Under the pieces are notes generated by a model. That model ran no database searches and was not told the origin of the DNA. It worked only from the letters and a program-made list of their open reading frames with translations. Positions 1 through 7,615 of a stretch of 64,000 nucleotides of DNA are shown here, one piece after another. Source of the stretch: Denitromonas iodatirespirans. GTDB taxonomy: Bacteria; Pseudomonadota; Gammaproteobacteria; Burkholderiales; Rhodocyclaceae. Both the position numbers and the translations under genes were made by a program. The stretch spans positions 124,001-188,000 of the forward strand of contig NZ_JAEKFT010000002.1 of NCBI RefSeq assembly GCF_018524365.1, in the 5' to 3' direction. Within the stretch, counting starts at the first letter, position 1, and each line of letters starts with the position of its first letter.

Positions 1-1428
1 GACGAAATCATCAAGCTGCGGCCCGACTGGCACAGCAAGGACGACACCGCCGGCAGCATCAAGATCGTGATGACCGGCGCGGCCTCCGACCCGCTCGCGT
101 GGCAGCAGCACATCGGCAGCAAGGCGCGGCGTGATCTGCTGGCCAAGCGGGCTCGCGATCCGCAGGACCCGCTGCGTCTGGTGCTCGTGCGCGACATGTG
201 GCTGACCGGCTTCGACGCGCCGAGCATGCACACCATGTACATCGACAAGCCGATGCGCGGCCACGGCCTGATGCAGGCCATCGCCCGGGTGAACCGCGTG
301 TTCCGCGACAAGCCGGCCGGCCTGATCGTGGACTACATCGGCGTCGCCCAGAACCTCAAGTCCGCACTCGCTCAGTACGCCAAGCCCGACCAGGACAAGA
401 CCGGCATCGACGAAGCCGAGGCGGTGGCGGTGCTGCTGGAAAAGGTCGAGATCGTGCGCGACATGTTCCACGGCTTCGACTACCGCACCGGCCTTGGCGG
501 CACACCGGGCGACCGACTGGCCATGATGGCGGGCGCCATCGAATGGATTCTCGACAAGCAGCAACAATGGGCCGCGGCGGAAACGACGCCAGACGCCAAG
601 AAGCAGGCGCAGCGGCGCTTTGCCGATGGCGTGCTGGCCTTGTCGAAAGCCTTTGCGCTGGCTGCGAGTTCGGATGAAGCGCGGGGCATCCGCGAGGAGG
701 TCGGCTTCTTTCAGGCGATTCGCGCGGCACTGGTCAAGACGGCGGGGGGTGTCGGCGCTGCCCGCCAGGATCGGGAGCTTGCCATCGCTCAGATCGTCAG
801 CCGGGCTGTGGTCTCGACCGAGATTGTCGACATCCTGGCCGCCGCCGGCATCCAGAGCCCGGACATCTCCATCCTGTCGGATGAGTTCCTGCTCGAAGTG
901 CAGCAGATGGAGAAAAAGAACCTTGGGCTGGAAGCACTGCGCAAGCTACTGAACGACAGCATCCGCTCGCGCACCCGCACTAACGTGGTCGAGACTCGTG
1001 CCTTTACCGAACGGCTGGAGGATGCCATCGCGCGCTATCACGCCAATGCCATCACCACGGCCGAGGTGCTGCAGGAGTTGATCAAACTCGCCCAGGACAT
1101 CCGCGCGGCACGAAACCGTGGCGAGGAACAGGGCCTGTCCGACGAGGAGATCGCCTTCTATGACGCACTGGCGGAAAACGAATCTGCCGTGCAGGTGATG
1201 GGGGACGACAATCTGCGCGTGATCGCGCATGAACTGCTGGTCAGCCTGCGGGAGAACATTGCCGTCGATTGGGCGCATCGTGAATCGGCCCGTGCCCGCC
1301 TGCGGGTGTTGGTCAAGCGGATACTGCGCAAGTATGGCTATCCGCCCGACCTGCAGGACGCGGCCGTGCAGACAGTACTTCAACAGGCGGAGGTCCTTTC
1401 GGCGTCATGGCGTGTAGGTAGCCACTGA
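1..1428 (+). CDS. hsdR: Type I restriction enzyme R subunit, C-terminal part (5' end outside window)
   Basis: The frame is open from base 1, so the N-terminal nuclease domain and first helicase motifs lie outside the window. What remains starts in the second RecA-like helicase lobe. [15 protein letters not shown] and [21 protein letters not shown] match SF2 motifs V and VI of HsdR translocases. A long helical region of the DUF3387 type follows. HsdR is the ATP-driven translocase and nuclease of the HsdRMS complex, acting on DNA lacking the cognate methylation. The C-terminus ([31 protein letters not shown]) looks close to the native family end, so the gene is probably complete on this side. 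No hsdM or hsdS is in view; they would be upstream. Its stop is directly followed, in frame, by a piece of an unrelated gene. Confidence 0.9.
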   Translation, partial: DEIIKLRPDWHSKDDTAGSIKIVMTGAASDPLAWQQHIGSKARRDLLAKRARDPQDPLRLVLVRDMWLTGFDAPSMHTMYIDKPMRGHGLMQAIARVNRVFRDKPAGLIVDYIGVAQNLKSALAQYAKPDQDKTGIDEAEAVAVLLEKVEIVRDMFHGFDYRTGLGGTPGDRLAMMAGAIEWILDKQQQWAAAETTPDAKKQAQRRFADGVLALSKAFALAASSDEARGIREEVGFFQAIRAALVKTAGGVGAARQDRELAIAQIVSRAVVSTEIVDILAAAGIQSPDISILSDEFLLEVQQMEKKNLGLEALRKLLNDSIRSRTRTNVVETRAFTERLEDAIARYHANAITTAEVLQELIKLAQDIRAARNRGEEQGLSDEEIAFYDALAENESAVQVMGDDNLRVIAHELLVSLRENIAVDWAHRESARARLRVLVKRILRKYGYPPDLQDAAVQTVLQQAEVLSASWRVGSH

Positions 1429-1557
1429 GCAGATCTGGACGCCACCTTCCAGCGCCTGCAGGCGCTGGATGCGGAGATCGTCCAGGAGCCGACCGACCAG
1501 CCCTACGGAGTGCGCGATCCGGCCGGCAACATGATCCGGATCCAGCAGATGGCATGA
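1429..1557 (+). pseudogene. 3' remnant of a VOC/glyoxalase-family gene
   Basis: Immediately after the hsdR stop, the same frame stays open for 42 codons and ends at TGA 1555-1557. The peptide contains FQRLQALDAEIVQEP, then YGVRDPAGNMIRIQQ. The second segment is the typical last beta-strand of vicinal-oxygen-chelate proteins, which often end in a phrase like RDPDGNxIxI. There is no start codon or ribosome binding site, and the first two thirds of such a protein are missing. The simplest reading is that the restriction locus replaced or inserted into a VOC gene. The intact 5' half would be expected on the far side of the hsd genes, outside this window. The fragment is convergent with acxR, whose stop lies 10 bp away. 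Confidence 0.65.
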
Positions 1558-1567
1558 GGCCCGATCG

Positions 1568-3559
1568 TCAGCGCATGCCCAGCCGCTGGCTGCGTTGCTG
1601 CATGACTTCGTCGTAGAGGCCGTAGTCCCTGAGCTTTTGGTAGAGGGTGCTCTTGGCGATGGCCAGTTGCCGGGCGGCGCGGGTGAGGTTGCCGCCGGTG
1701 TCGGCGATGGTGCGGCGGATGAGGTCGGCCTCGACATCGCTGATGCGCTGCCCGCTTGCGATGGCAGACAGGGGCGGTGCCGTTTCGGGATCCAGCGCGT
1801 CGAGTTCAGGCGGCAGCATGTCGATGTCGAGGCGGTCGCCGTCGCTCACCAGCAGCATGCTCTCGACCACGTTGCGCAGCTCGCGCACATTGCCCGGCCA
1901 GGCATAGCGGGCCAGCCGGGCGGTGACCGCGTCGTCGACCGCGGGGATCGGCATGTGGTGGCGCTCGGCGAAGTGGGCGAGGAAATGGCGCAGCAGCAGC
2001 GGGATGTCGCCGACGCGGTCGCGCAGCGCGGGGATGCGGATCGAGGTGACCGCGACCCGGTAGTAGAGGTCCATGCGAAAGCGCCCGTCGGCAACCTCCT
2101 GGCGCAGGTCGCGGTGGGTGGCGGCCACCAGGCGGAAGTTGGTCTGGCGCGGCACGTTTTCGCCGAGGCGGTAGATCTCGCCCTGCTCCAGCACCCGCAA
2201 CAGGTGGGGTTGCAGGTCCATGGGCATTTCGCCGATTTCGTCGAGAAACAAGGTGCCGCCGTTGGCCGCTTCGATCTTGCCGATCACGCCGCCGCGCCGC
2301 GCGCCGGTGAAGGCGCCGTCCACATAGCCGAACAGCTCGCTGGCCAGCAGCTCGCGTGACAGCCCGCCGCAGTTGAGCGCGACGAAGGGGCCGTCGCCGA
2401 AGGGGCTGGCTTGGTGGATGCCCTGGGCGAACTCCTCTTTGCCGACGCCGGTCTCGCCGAGCAGCAGCACCGGTACCTTGGAGCGGGCCAGCTGGCCGGC
2501 CTTGCGCACCGCGGTTTGCAGGCCGCGGTCGGCGGTGACGATGTTGCCGAAGCCGGCCGGCAGGCTGTCGACCGCCTCCGCCGGTTTGTCGCGCAGGCGC
2601 CCGAGTGCGGGCAGTGGCAGGACGAGCAGCGTGCCGATGCGGGCGCCACGGTCGGTGACGGGGGCGAGCCACTCGGGCCGTAGCCACGGCGGCAGGTCCG
2701 ACAAGTCGCCCTCCAGGGCGAGGGCGGGGATGCGACGTGGCCGGCTCAGGTCGAGGTCGGCGCCGAGCGCGGTGAGCACCGCCTGGGCATTGCCGTTGGC
2801 CTTGACCGGATAACCGCGCCGGTCGAAGAGCACCACGCTGTCGGTGCCGGACGACCAGTGCGGCAGGGCGGCTTCGAGCAGGCGCAGGCGCAGCTCGGTC
2901 TCGCGCATGGTGAGCCGGCTTTCGATGCGGTTGGCGGTGGTCACCACCAGCGCCAAGCTTTGGCGGTTGTAGGTTTCGGACAGGCCCGAGACGTCCACCA
3001 CGCCGAGGATTTCGCCATCGATGGGGTGGCGGACCACCATCGCCGAACAGGTCCAGCGCTTGATGCCGGCACAGTAGTGTTCCGCCGAGTGGATCTGCAC
3101 CGGCTCGCCCACCGCCAGGGCGGTGCCGATGGCGTTGGTGCCGCAGATGCGTTCGCTCCAGGACACGCCGGGCAGCAGGTGGATGTTTTCGGCCGCGCCC
3201 ACGGTGCGGGTGTCGCCCTCCATGCTGAGGATGGTGCAGCGCGTGTCGGCCAGCGCCATGACGGTGCCGGTTTCGGCCAGGAAGTCGCGCGCGCAGGCCA
3301 TCACCGGCGCGCTGGCTTCGAGCAGTTCGGTGTGGGTGTGGCGCAGGGATTCGAGCCGGGATTCGGTCAGCGGCGGCGGGGCGCTGCGCTTGTCGGGGTC
3401 TACGTTGTGTTCGCGACAGCGCCGCCATGAGCCTTCCACCAGGCTGCGCAGCGCGTCGGCCGGTCGGCCGCTGCCGTCCAGAAAGTGCTCCCACGCGGCC
3501 ATCACCGCGGCGTCGTTGCCGGGCTCCGAGAAACGTTGCCCGTCGGCTGTCTCCGCCAT
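1568..3559 (-). CDS. acxR: Sigma-54-dependent transcriptional activator of the acetone carboxylase operon (AcoR/AcxR type)
   Basis: A 663-residue enhancer-binding protein. The N-terminal half is a GAF-type sensor region (about residues 60-240). A central AAA+ domain follows, with Walker A GETGVGKEE, the sigma-54 contact loop GAFTGA, and Walker B GGTLFLDEIGE. A Fis-type helix-turn-helix lies near the end (ADTGGNLTRAARQLAIAKSTLYQKL). This is the architecture of AcoR-like activators, and acetone carboxylase operons are commonly accompanied by such a gene. It is the last gene of the minus-strand module but has its own sigma-54 promoter at 3730-3745. The start was chosen at ATG 3559, with an AGGAGG/GGAG run upstream. 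Effector identity (acetone, 2-propanol or an intermediate) is inference. Confidence 0.88.
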   Translation of the reverse strand: MAETADGQRFSEPGNDAAVMAAWEHFLDGSGRPADALRSLVEGSWRRCREHNVDPDKRSAPPPLTESRLESLRHTHTELLEASAPVMACARDFLAETGTVMALADTRCTILSMEGDTRTVGAAENIHLLPGVSWSERICGTNAIGTALAVGEPVQIHSAEHYCAGIKRWTCSAMVVRHPIDGEILGVVDVSGLSETYNRQSLALVVTTANRIESRLTMRETELRLRLLEAALPHWSSGTDSVVLFDRRGYPVKANGNAQAVLTALGADLDLSRPRRIPALALEGDLSDLPPWLRPEWLAPVTDRGARIGTLLVLPLPALGRLRDKPAEAVDSLPAGFGNIVTADRGLQTAVRKAGQLARSKVPVLLLGETGVGKEEFAQGIHQASPFGDGPFVALNCGGLSRELLASELFGYVDGAFTGARRGGVIGKIEAANGGTLFLDEIGEMPMDLQPHLLRVLEQGEIYRLGENVPRQTNFRLVAATHRDLRQEVADGRFRMDLYYRVAVTSIRIPALRDRVGDIPLLLRHFLAHFAERHHMPIPAVDDAVTARLARYAWPGNVRELRNVVESMLLVSDGDRLDIDMLPPELDALDPETAPPLSAIASGQRISDVEADLIRRTIADTGGNLTRAARQLAIAKSTLYQKLRDYGLYDEVMQQRSQRLGMR

Positions 3560-3729
3560 CCGTTCGATCTCCTCCTCGTTGCAAGTCAGCGCCCGGCTGC
3601 TCGTCTGGCAGGTGGAGATCGTCGCGGCGTCTCCTCCGTCGTGCTGGCTTGGTGTGTTGCGTCCGTGCTGTCAGCTTAGCTCAAGCGGGCCGGGTGTCAC
3701 CTCCGGGCGACCGCTGGTGCTAATCCACG

Positions 3730-3745
3730 AGCAAGCTTGGTGCCA
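3730..3745 (-). promoter_or_regulatory. Sigma-54 (-24/-12) promoter of acxR
   Basis: Read on the minus strand the site is TGGCACCAAGCTTGCT. It matches the consensus TGGCACG-N4-TTGCW, with the invariant GG-N10-GC spacing exact. Predicted transcription starts near 3719, about 160 bp upstream of the acxR ATG. This is the best sigma-54 match I found in the window. Apart from this site and the inverted repeat at 3832-3882, I see nothing else in the 330-bp gap between acxR and the CoA ligase. Confidence 0.75.
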
Positions 3746-3831
3746 CCTGCCGTGTGGCGGGAGAATGCGCGCGTGGGCGGGCGATTGCCCGCCGGTGGGG
3801 TGCCTCGTCGCCGACGCGAAGCAGCGCTGAC

Positions 3832-3882
3832 AGCGTTCGATTTCCGAACGTTCGTCGTCCGAACGGCCGGAAATCGAACGCT
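3832..3882. promoter_or_regulatory. Perfect 15-bp inverted repeat, proposed AcxR enhancer upstream of acxR
   Basis: The arms AGCGTTCGATTTCCG (3832-3846) and CGGAAATCGAACGCT (3868-3882) are exact reverse complements around a 21-bp spacer. Each arm belongs to a 20-bp unit CGTTCGATTTCCGNNCGTTC, at 3834-3853 on plus and 3861-3880 on minus. The same unit recurs once upstream of acxA at 12306-12325. The pair sits about 115-161 bp upstream of the predicted acxR transcription start, a normal enhancer distance. It also lies just past the ligase stop and could fold as a terminator hairpin, so a dual role is possible. Confidence 0.6.
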
Positions 3883-3889
3883 TCGGCGC

Positions 3890-5869
3890 TCAGGCGATGG
3901 CTTCGCCGGCCGCGCGGCAATTGGCCAGGGCGTCGAGCGCGGCCGGGTTTTCGAGGGCGCTCAGGTCGCCCGGGTCGGTGTCGAGCCACACCGCCCGCAC
4001 CACGCGCCGCAGGATCTTGCCGTTGCGGGTGCGCGGCAGCGCGGCCACCCGGTGCACCCGCGCCGGCGCCAGCGGCTTGCCGAGCAGGGCCGCCACATGG
4101 CGGATCAGCTCGGCCTCGACCCCGGGCCAGTCGTCCGCGACCGCCCCACCGGCGACGGTGACGAAGCAGGTGGCCACTTCGCCCTTGACCGGGTCCGGCA
4201 CGCCGATGGCCACCGCTTCGGCCACCATGGGATGGGCCACCAGGGCGGACTCGTACTCGGCCGGGCCGACGCGCTTGCCGGCGATCTTGAGGGTGTCGTC
4301 GCTGCGCCCCTGGATGAACCAGTGGCCGTCGGCGTCCACCCGTGCCCAGTCGCCGTGCACCCACAGGTCGGGGAAGCGCGACCAGTAGGTGTCCAGGTAA
4401 CGCGCCGCGTCATGCCAGAAGCCGTGGGCCATGCCGGGCCAAGGGGCGCGCAGTACCAGCTCGCCGATCTCCTCGCCGGTGCCTTGGTCGAGCAGCGAGG
4501 CGCCGTCGATGTCGACCACATCGGCCTGCATGCCGGGGATCGGGCCGGCGAAGGCGCAGGGCTTCTGCGGCAGGCCGGCAAAGCAGGCGAGGATGCCGCC
4601 GCCGATCTCGGTGCCGCCGGAATAGTTGATGATCGGGCAGCGGCCCTGGCCCACGGCGTCGAACAGCCAGTGCCAGGGCGCGTCGTTCCAGGGCTCGCCG
4701 GTGGACCCGAACACCCGCAGGCTGTCGAGCTGGCCCGGTTGCGGCAGACCGGCGTCGCCGGCGGCCATGAGCAGACGTGCGAGGGTGGGCGACAGGCCCA
4801 GGTGAGTGAGGCGGTGGCGGGCCACCAGTTGCCAGATGCGGTTCGGCGTAGGGTGGTCGGGCGTGCCTTCGAAGAACACCAGCGTGGCGCCGCGCAGCAG
4901 GCCGCCGAAGACCAGCCAGGGGCCCATCATCCAGCCCATGTCGGTGATCCAGGCGAGGCGGTCGCCGGGCTTGAGATCGAAGGCCATGAGCAGATCCTGC
5001 GCCGCCTTGAGCGGGAAGCCGGCATGGGTGTGGACCACGCCCTTGGGGCGGCCGGTGGTGCCCGAGGTGTAGAGAATCATCAGCGGCGTCGAGGTGCCGT
5101 GGATGGCCGGGCCGGTGTCCGGATCGCTGGCCGCCACCAGGCTGCGGTAGTCCCACTCACGCCACTGCCCGCTCGCCTGCGGCGCCCAGGGCGTGCCCAG
5201 GCGCGGCACCACCAGCAGATGGGCCAGGGCCGGGGCGGCTGCGGCGGCGGTGCGGGCCTCGCCGAGCATGTCCACCCGCTTGCCGCGGCGCAGGTAGCCG
5301 TCGGCGCAGACCATCACCATCGCTTCGCTGTCGATCAGGCGGCTGGCCACGGCGTCGGCGCCGTAGCCGGAAAACAGGGGCAGCACGATGGCGCCGAGGC
5401 GGGCGGCGGCGAGGAACACCACCGCGGTCTCTGGCACCATGGGCAGGTACATGGCGATGCGCTCGCCCGGGCACACGCCCAGCCGCGCCAGCGCGGTGGT
5501 GAGGCGCCGGGCCGCATCGTCCAGCTCGCGCCAGGTGAAGCGGCGCAGGTCGCCGTCGTCGCCCTCCCAGATCAGCGCGGGCTGGTCGGGGGTGGCCCGG
5601 GCGCGGCGGCCGACGAGGTTCTCGAACAGGTCGAGCTCGCCGCCGACGAACCAGCGCGGCCACTCGGGCCCGTGGGACCGGTCGCACACGGTGTGGTAGC
5701 GCCGGTGCCAGGTGAGTCCGACGGCGTCTTCGACTTCTGCCCAGAAGCGGGTCGGTTCTTCGCGGGCGCACAGGTGCAGGGCGCCCAGGTCGGCATGGCC
5801 GTAGTCGTGCAGGAATCGGCACAGCGCGGTGTCTTCGAAGCGCGTGCCGTGCGCCAGATAAGTCGTCAT
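3890..5869 (-). CDS. AMP-forming acyl-CoA synthetase, probably acetoacetyl-CoA ligase of acetone catabolism
   Basis: A 659-residue member of the ANL adenylating family. Visible motifs are the P-loop-like LYTSGTTGRPKGVVHTH, the C-terminal hinge region GKRVGPAEYES, and the catalytic-lysine segment RTRNGKILRR. Acetone carboxylase yields acetoacetate, which must be activated with ATP and CoA before thiolysis to two acetyl-CoA. A ligase in the same transcription unit fits that step. Substrate specificity cannot be read from the sequence, so acetoacetate is inferred from context. The ORF could begin at 5893, but ATG 5869 has a strong GGAGGAG nine bases upstream and gives the more natural N-terminus MTTYLAHG. 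It lies 30 bp after adh. Confidence 0.85.
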   Translation of the reverse strand: MTTYLAHGTRFEDTALCRFLHDYGHADLGALHLCAREEPTRFWAEVEDAVGLTWHRRYHTVCDRSHGPEWPRWFVGGELDLFENLVGRRARATPDQPALIWEGDDGDLRRFTWRELDDAARRLTTALARLGVCPGERIAMYLPMVPETAVVFLAAARLGAIVLPLFSGYGADAVASRLIDSEAMVMVCADGYLRRGKRVDMLGEARTAAAAAPALAHLLVVPRLGTPWAPQASGQWREWDYRSLVAASDPDTGPAIHGTSTPLMILYTSGTTGRPKGVVHTHAGFPLKAAQDLLMAFDLKPGDRLAWITDMGWMMGPWLVFGGLLRGATLVFFEGTPDHPTPNRIWQLVARHRLTHLGLSPTLARLLMAAGDAGLPQPGQLDSLRVFGSTGEPWNDAPWHWLFDAVGQGRCPIINYSGGTEIGGGILACFAGLPQKPCAFAGPIPGMQADVVDIDGASLLDQGTGEEIGELVLRAPWPGMAHGFWHDAARYLDTYWSRFPDLWVHGDWARVDADGHWFIQGRSDDTLKIAGKRVGPAEYESALVAHPMVAEAVAIGVPDPVKGEVATCFVTVAGGAVADDWPGVEAELIRHVAALLGKPLAPARVHRVAALPRTRNGKILRRVVRAVWLDTDPGDLSALENPAALDALANCRAAGEAIA

Positions 5870-5899
5870 GGGGGCGAGCTCCTCCATCGTCAATGCCGC

Positions 5900-6937
5900 T
5901 CAGGCTTCGAGGATCACTTTCATTGCCTTTTCGCGTGCGGCGTTGCCGAACACGCGATAGGCCGCCTCGATGTCGTCGAGGGCGAAGCGGTGGGTCACCA
6001 GCGAACCGGGCGACAGCGTGCCGGCCTGCACCGTTTGCAGCAGCATCGGCGTGGTGTGGGTGCTGACCAGGCCGGTGGTGAGGGTGATGTTGCGGATCCA
6101 GAGCTTGTCCAGATGCAGGCTCACGGGGGTGCCATGCACGCCGACGTTGGCGATGTGGCCGCCGGCGGCGACGATCTCTTGGCACAGGTCGAAGGTGGCG
6201 GGAATGCCCACCGCCTCGATCGCCACGTCGGCGCCGCGCCCGTCGGTGAGCGCCATGAGGCGGTCGGCGATGTCGCCCTCGGCGGCGTTGAAGGTGTGGG
6301 TGGCGCCGAGCTGGCGGGCGGTGTCGAGGCGATTGGTGTCCATGTCGACCATCACCAGCCGGGCCGGCGAGTAGAACTGCGCGGTGAGCAGCGCGGCCAT
6401 GCCGACCGGGCCGGCGCCGACGATGACCACGGTGTCGCCGGGCTTGACCTGGCCGTTGAGCACGCCGATCTCCAGGCCCGTGGGCAGGATGTCGCTGAGC
6501 ATCACCAGCGCTTCCTCGTCGGCCCCGTCGGGGATCGGATGCAGGCTGTTGTCGGCATGGGGGATGCGCACATACTCGGCCTGGGTGCCGTCGATGAGGT
6601 GGCCGAGGATCCAGCCGCCGTCTTCGCAATGCGCATAGAGCTGGCGCTTGCAGTTGAGGCAGCGACCGCAGGCGCTGATGCAGGAGATGAGGACATGGTC
6701 GCCGGGCTTGAAACGGCTCACGCCCTCGCCCACCGATTCGACGATGCCCACGCCCTCGTGGCCGAGGGTGCGCCCCGGCGTGACGGTGGGCACATCGCCC
6801 TTGAGGATGTGCAGATCGGTGCCGCAGATGGTGGTGCGGGTGATGCGGACGATGGCATCCGTCGGTTTGTCGATGACGGGTTTGGCCTTGTCCTGCCAGG
6901 CCATCTTGCCGGGCTCTTGATAGACGAGCGCTTTCAT
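5900..6937 (-). CDS. Zinc-dependent secondary alcohol dehydrogenase, probably 2-propanol to acetone
   Basis: A 345-residue medium-chain dehydrogenase. Catalytic zinc ligands appear as C38 (ICGTDLH) and H60-E61 (GHE). The structural zinc site is C90, C93, C96 and C104. The nucleotide-binding glycine motif GAGPVG is at 174-179, followed by acidic VDMD at the end of the next strand. That acidic end favours NAD over NADP. The gene lies between acxC and the CoA ligase, so oxidation of 2-propanol to acetone, feeding the carboxylase, is the likely role. Other short secondary alcohols are possible. A GGAG precedes the ATG by five bases. Confidence 0.85.
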   Translation of the reverse strand: MKALVYQEPGKMAWQDKAKPVIDKPTDAIVRITRTTICGTDLHILKGDVPTVTPGRTLGHEGVGIVESVGEGVSRFKPGDHVLISCISACGRCLNCKRQLYAHCEDGGWILGHLIDGTQAEYVRIPHADNSLHPIPDGADEEALVMLSDILPTGLEIGVLNGQVKPGDTVVIVGAGPVGMAALLTAQFYSPARLVMVDMDTNRLDTARQLGATHTFNAAEGDIADRLMALTDGRGADVAIEAVGIPATFDLCQEIVAAGGHIANVGVHGTPVSLHLDKLWIRNITLTTGLVSTHTTPMLLQTVQAGTLSPGSLVTHRFALDDIEAAYRVFGNAAREKAMKVILEA

Positions 6938-7005
6938 GGGGACTCCAAAAACGAAGCCGACGCGGCCCGGTTGCGCCGCGCCGGCGGGAGAGAACGGGTG
7001 ATGCG

Positions 7006-7028
7006 CACGCCCCGACCGGCGGGGCGTG
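7006..7028. other. Intercistronic hairpin between acxC and adh
   Basis: CACGCCCC and GGGGCGTG are perfect 8-bp arms around a 7-base loop. The hairpin lies just after the acxC stop and before the adh ribosome binding site, with no U-run. It may set the mRNA 3' end of the acxABC part or lower expression of the downstream genes. Confidence 0.45.
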
Positions 7029-7043
7029 GCGATGCAAGTGCGG

Positions 7044-7550
7044 TCAGGCGGCCTTTTCGGGCACCGGCAGGCCGACCCACTCCTCGTAGAAGGCTTCGAT
7101 GTCGGGCTCGAAGTCGTGGATCACCGGGTACCAGGGCGTCGGCGCTTCGACGTCGTGCATGGTTCCGCAGCTGGGGCAGTAGTACTCGCGATAGACCTGC
7201 CAGGCGGTGTCGGGGGCCATCAGCTTCGGATAGACCTCGGTCATCGCCTCTTCGGTGTCGCGCACGTACACCACGGCGTTGAGCTTCCAGTTCTCGCGGT
7301 AATCGCCGAACTCGTGGCCGCAGTCGCACTTGGTCACCCATTGTTTGCTCTTGGCGTTCTGGGCGATGTAGAGGTGCGGGCCGAGCGGCAGGACAATTTT
7401 GTCGCGCCAGCTCACCTTCTTCTGCAGGGCCTCGACATAGAGGGCGAAGCGTTCGTTGTCCTTGGGCATGGCGAGCATGCGCATGGTGGTGTCCCAGTCG
7501 AGCTTGCCGTCAGCCAGCTTGGCCACCTGTTCCTTGGTATAGCGACTCAT
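7044..7550 (-). CDS. acxC: Acetone carboxylase gamma subunit
   Basis: At 168 residues it has the size of the small (about 20 kDa) subunit of the alpha2-beta2-gamma2 acetone carboxylase. It carries a zinc-ribbon-like pair: C75-x-C77-x-H79 (KCDCGHEF) and C125-x2-C128 (YYCPSCG). The rest is aromatic-rich, as usual for this family. The enzyme carboxylates acetone to acetoacetate at the expense of ATP. The gene is third in acxABC and starts 65 bp after acxB. Its ribosome binding site, AGGAGACACATC before ATG, resembles those of acxA and acxB. Confidence 0.93.
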   Translation of the reverse strand: MSRYTKEQVAKLADGKLDWDTTMRMLAMPKDNERFALYVEALQKKVSWRDKIVLPLGPHLYIAQNAKSKQWVTKCDCGHEFGDYRENWKLNAVVYVRDTEEAMTEVYPKLMAPDTAWQVYREYYCPSCGTMHDVEAPTPWYPVIHDFEPDIEAFYEEWVGLPVPEKAA

Positions 7551-7574
7551 GATGTGTCTCCTGATGTTCTGCGG

Positions 7575-7596
7575 GCCGCCGGCCGGGGCCGGCGGC
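7575..7596. other. GC-only hairpin between acxB and acxC
   Basis: GCCGCCGGCC and GGCCGGCGGC form a 10-bp perfect inverted repeat with almost no loop. It lies between the acxB stop and the acxC ribosome binding site. Placement suggests a role in mRNA stability or subunit stoichiometry. There is no U-tract, so it is not a classical terminator. Confidence 0.45.
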
Positions 7597-7615
7597 GATC
7601 GGGGTCAGTGGGTGG

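Noticed and set aside
3737-7282. 1181-codon open frame on the plus strand opposite the ligase and adh genes
   Set aside because: It is antisense to two genes with complete catalytic motifs, is Gly/Ala/Arg/His-rich without domains, and has no ribosome binding site. Long antisense frames are expected at this GC content.
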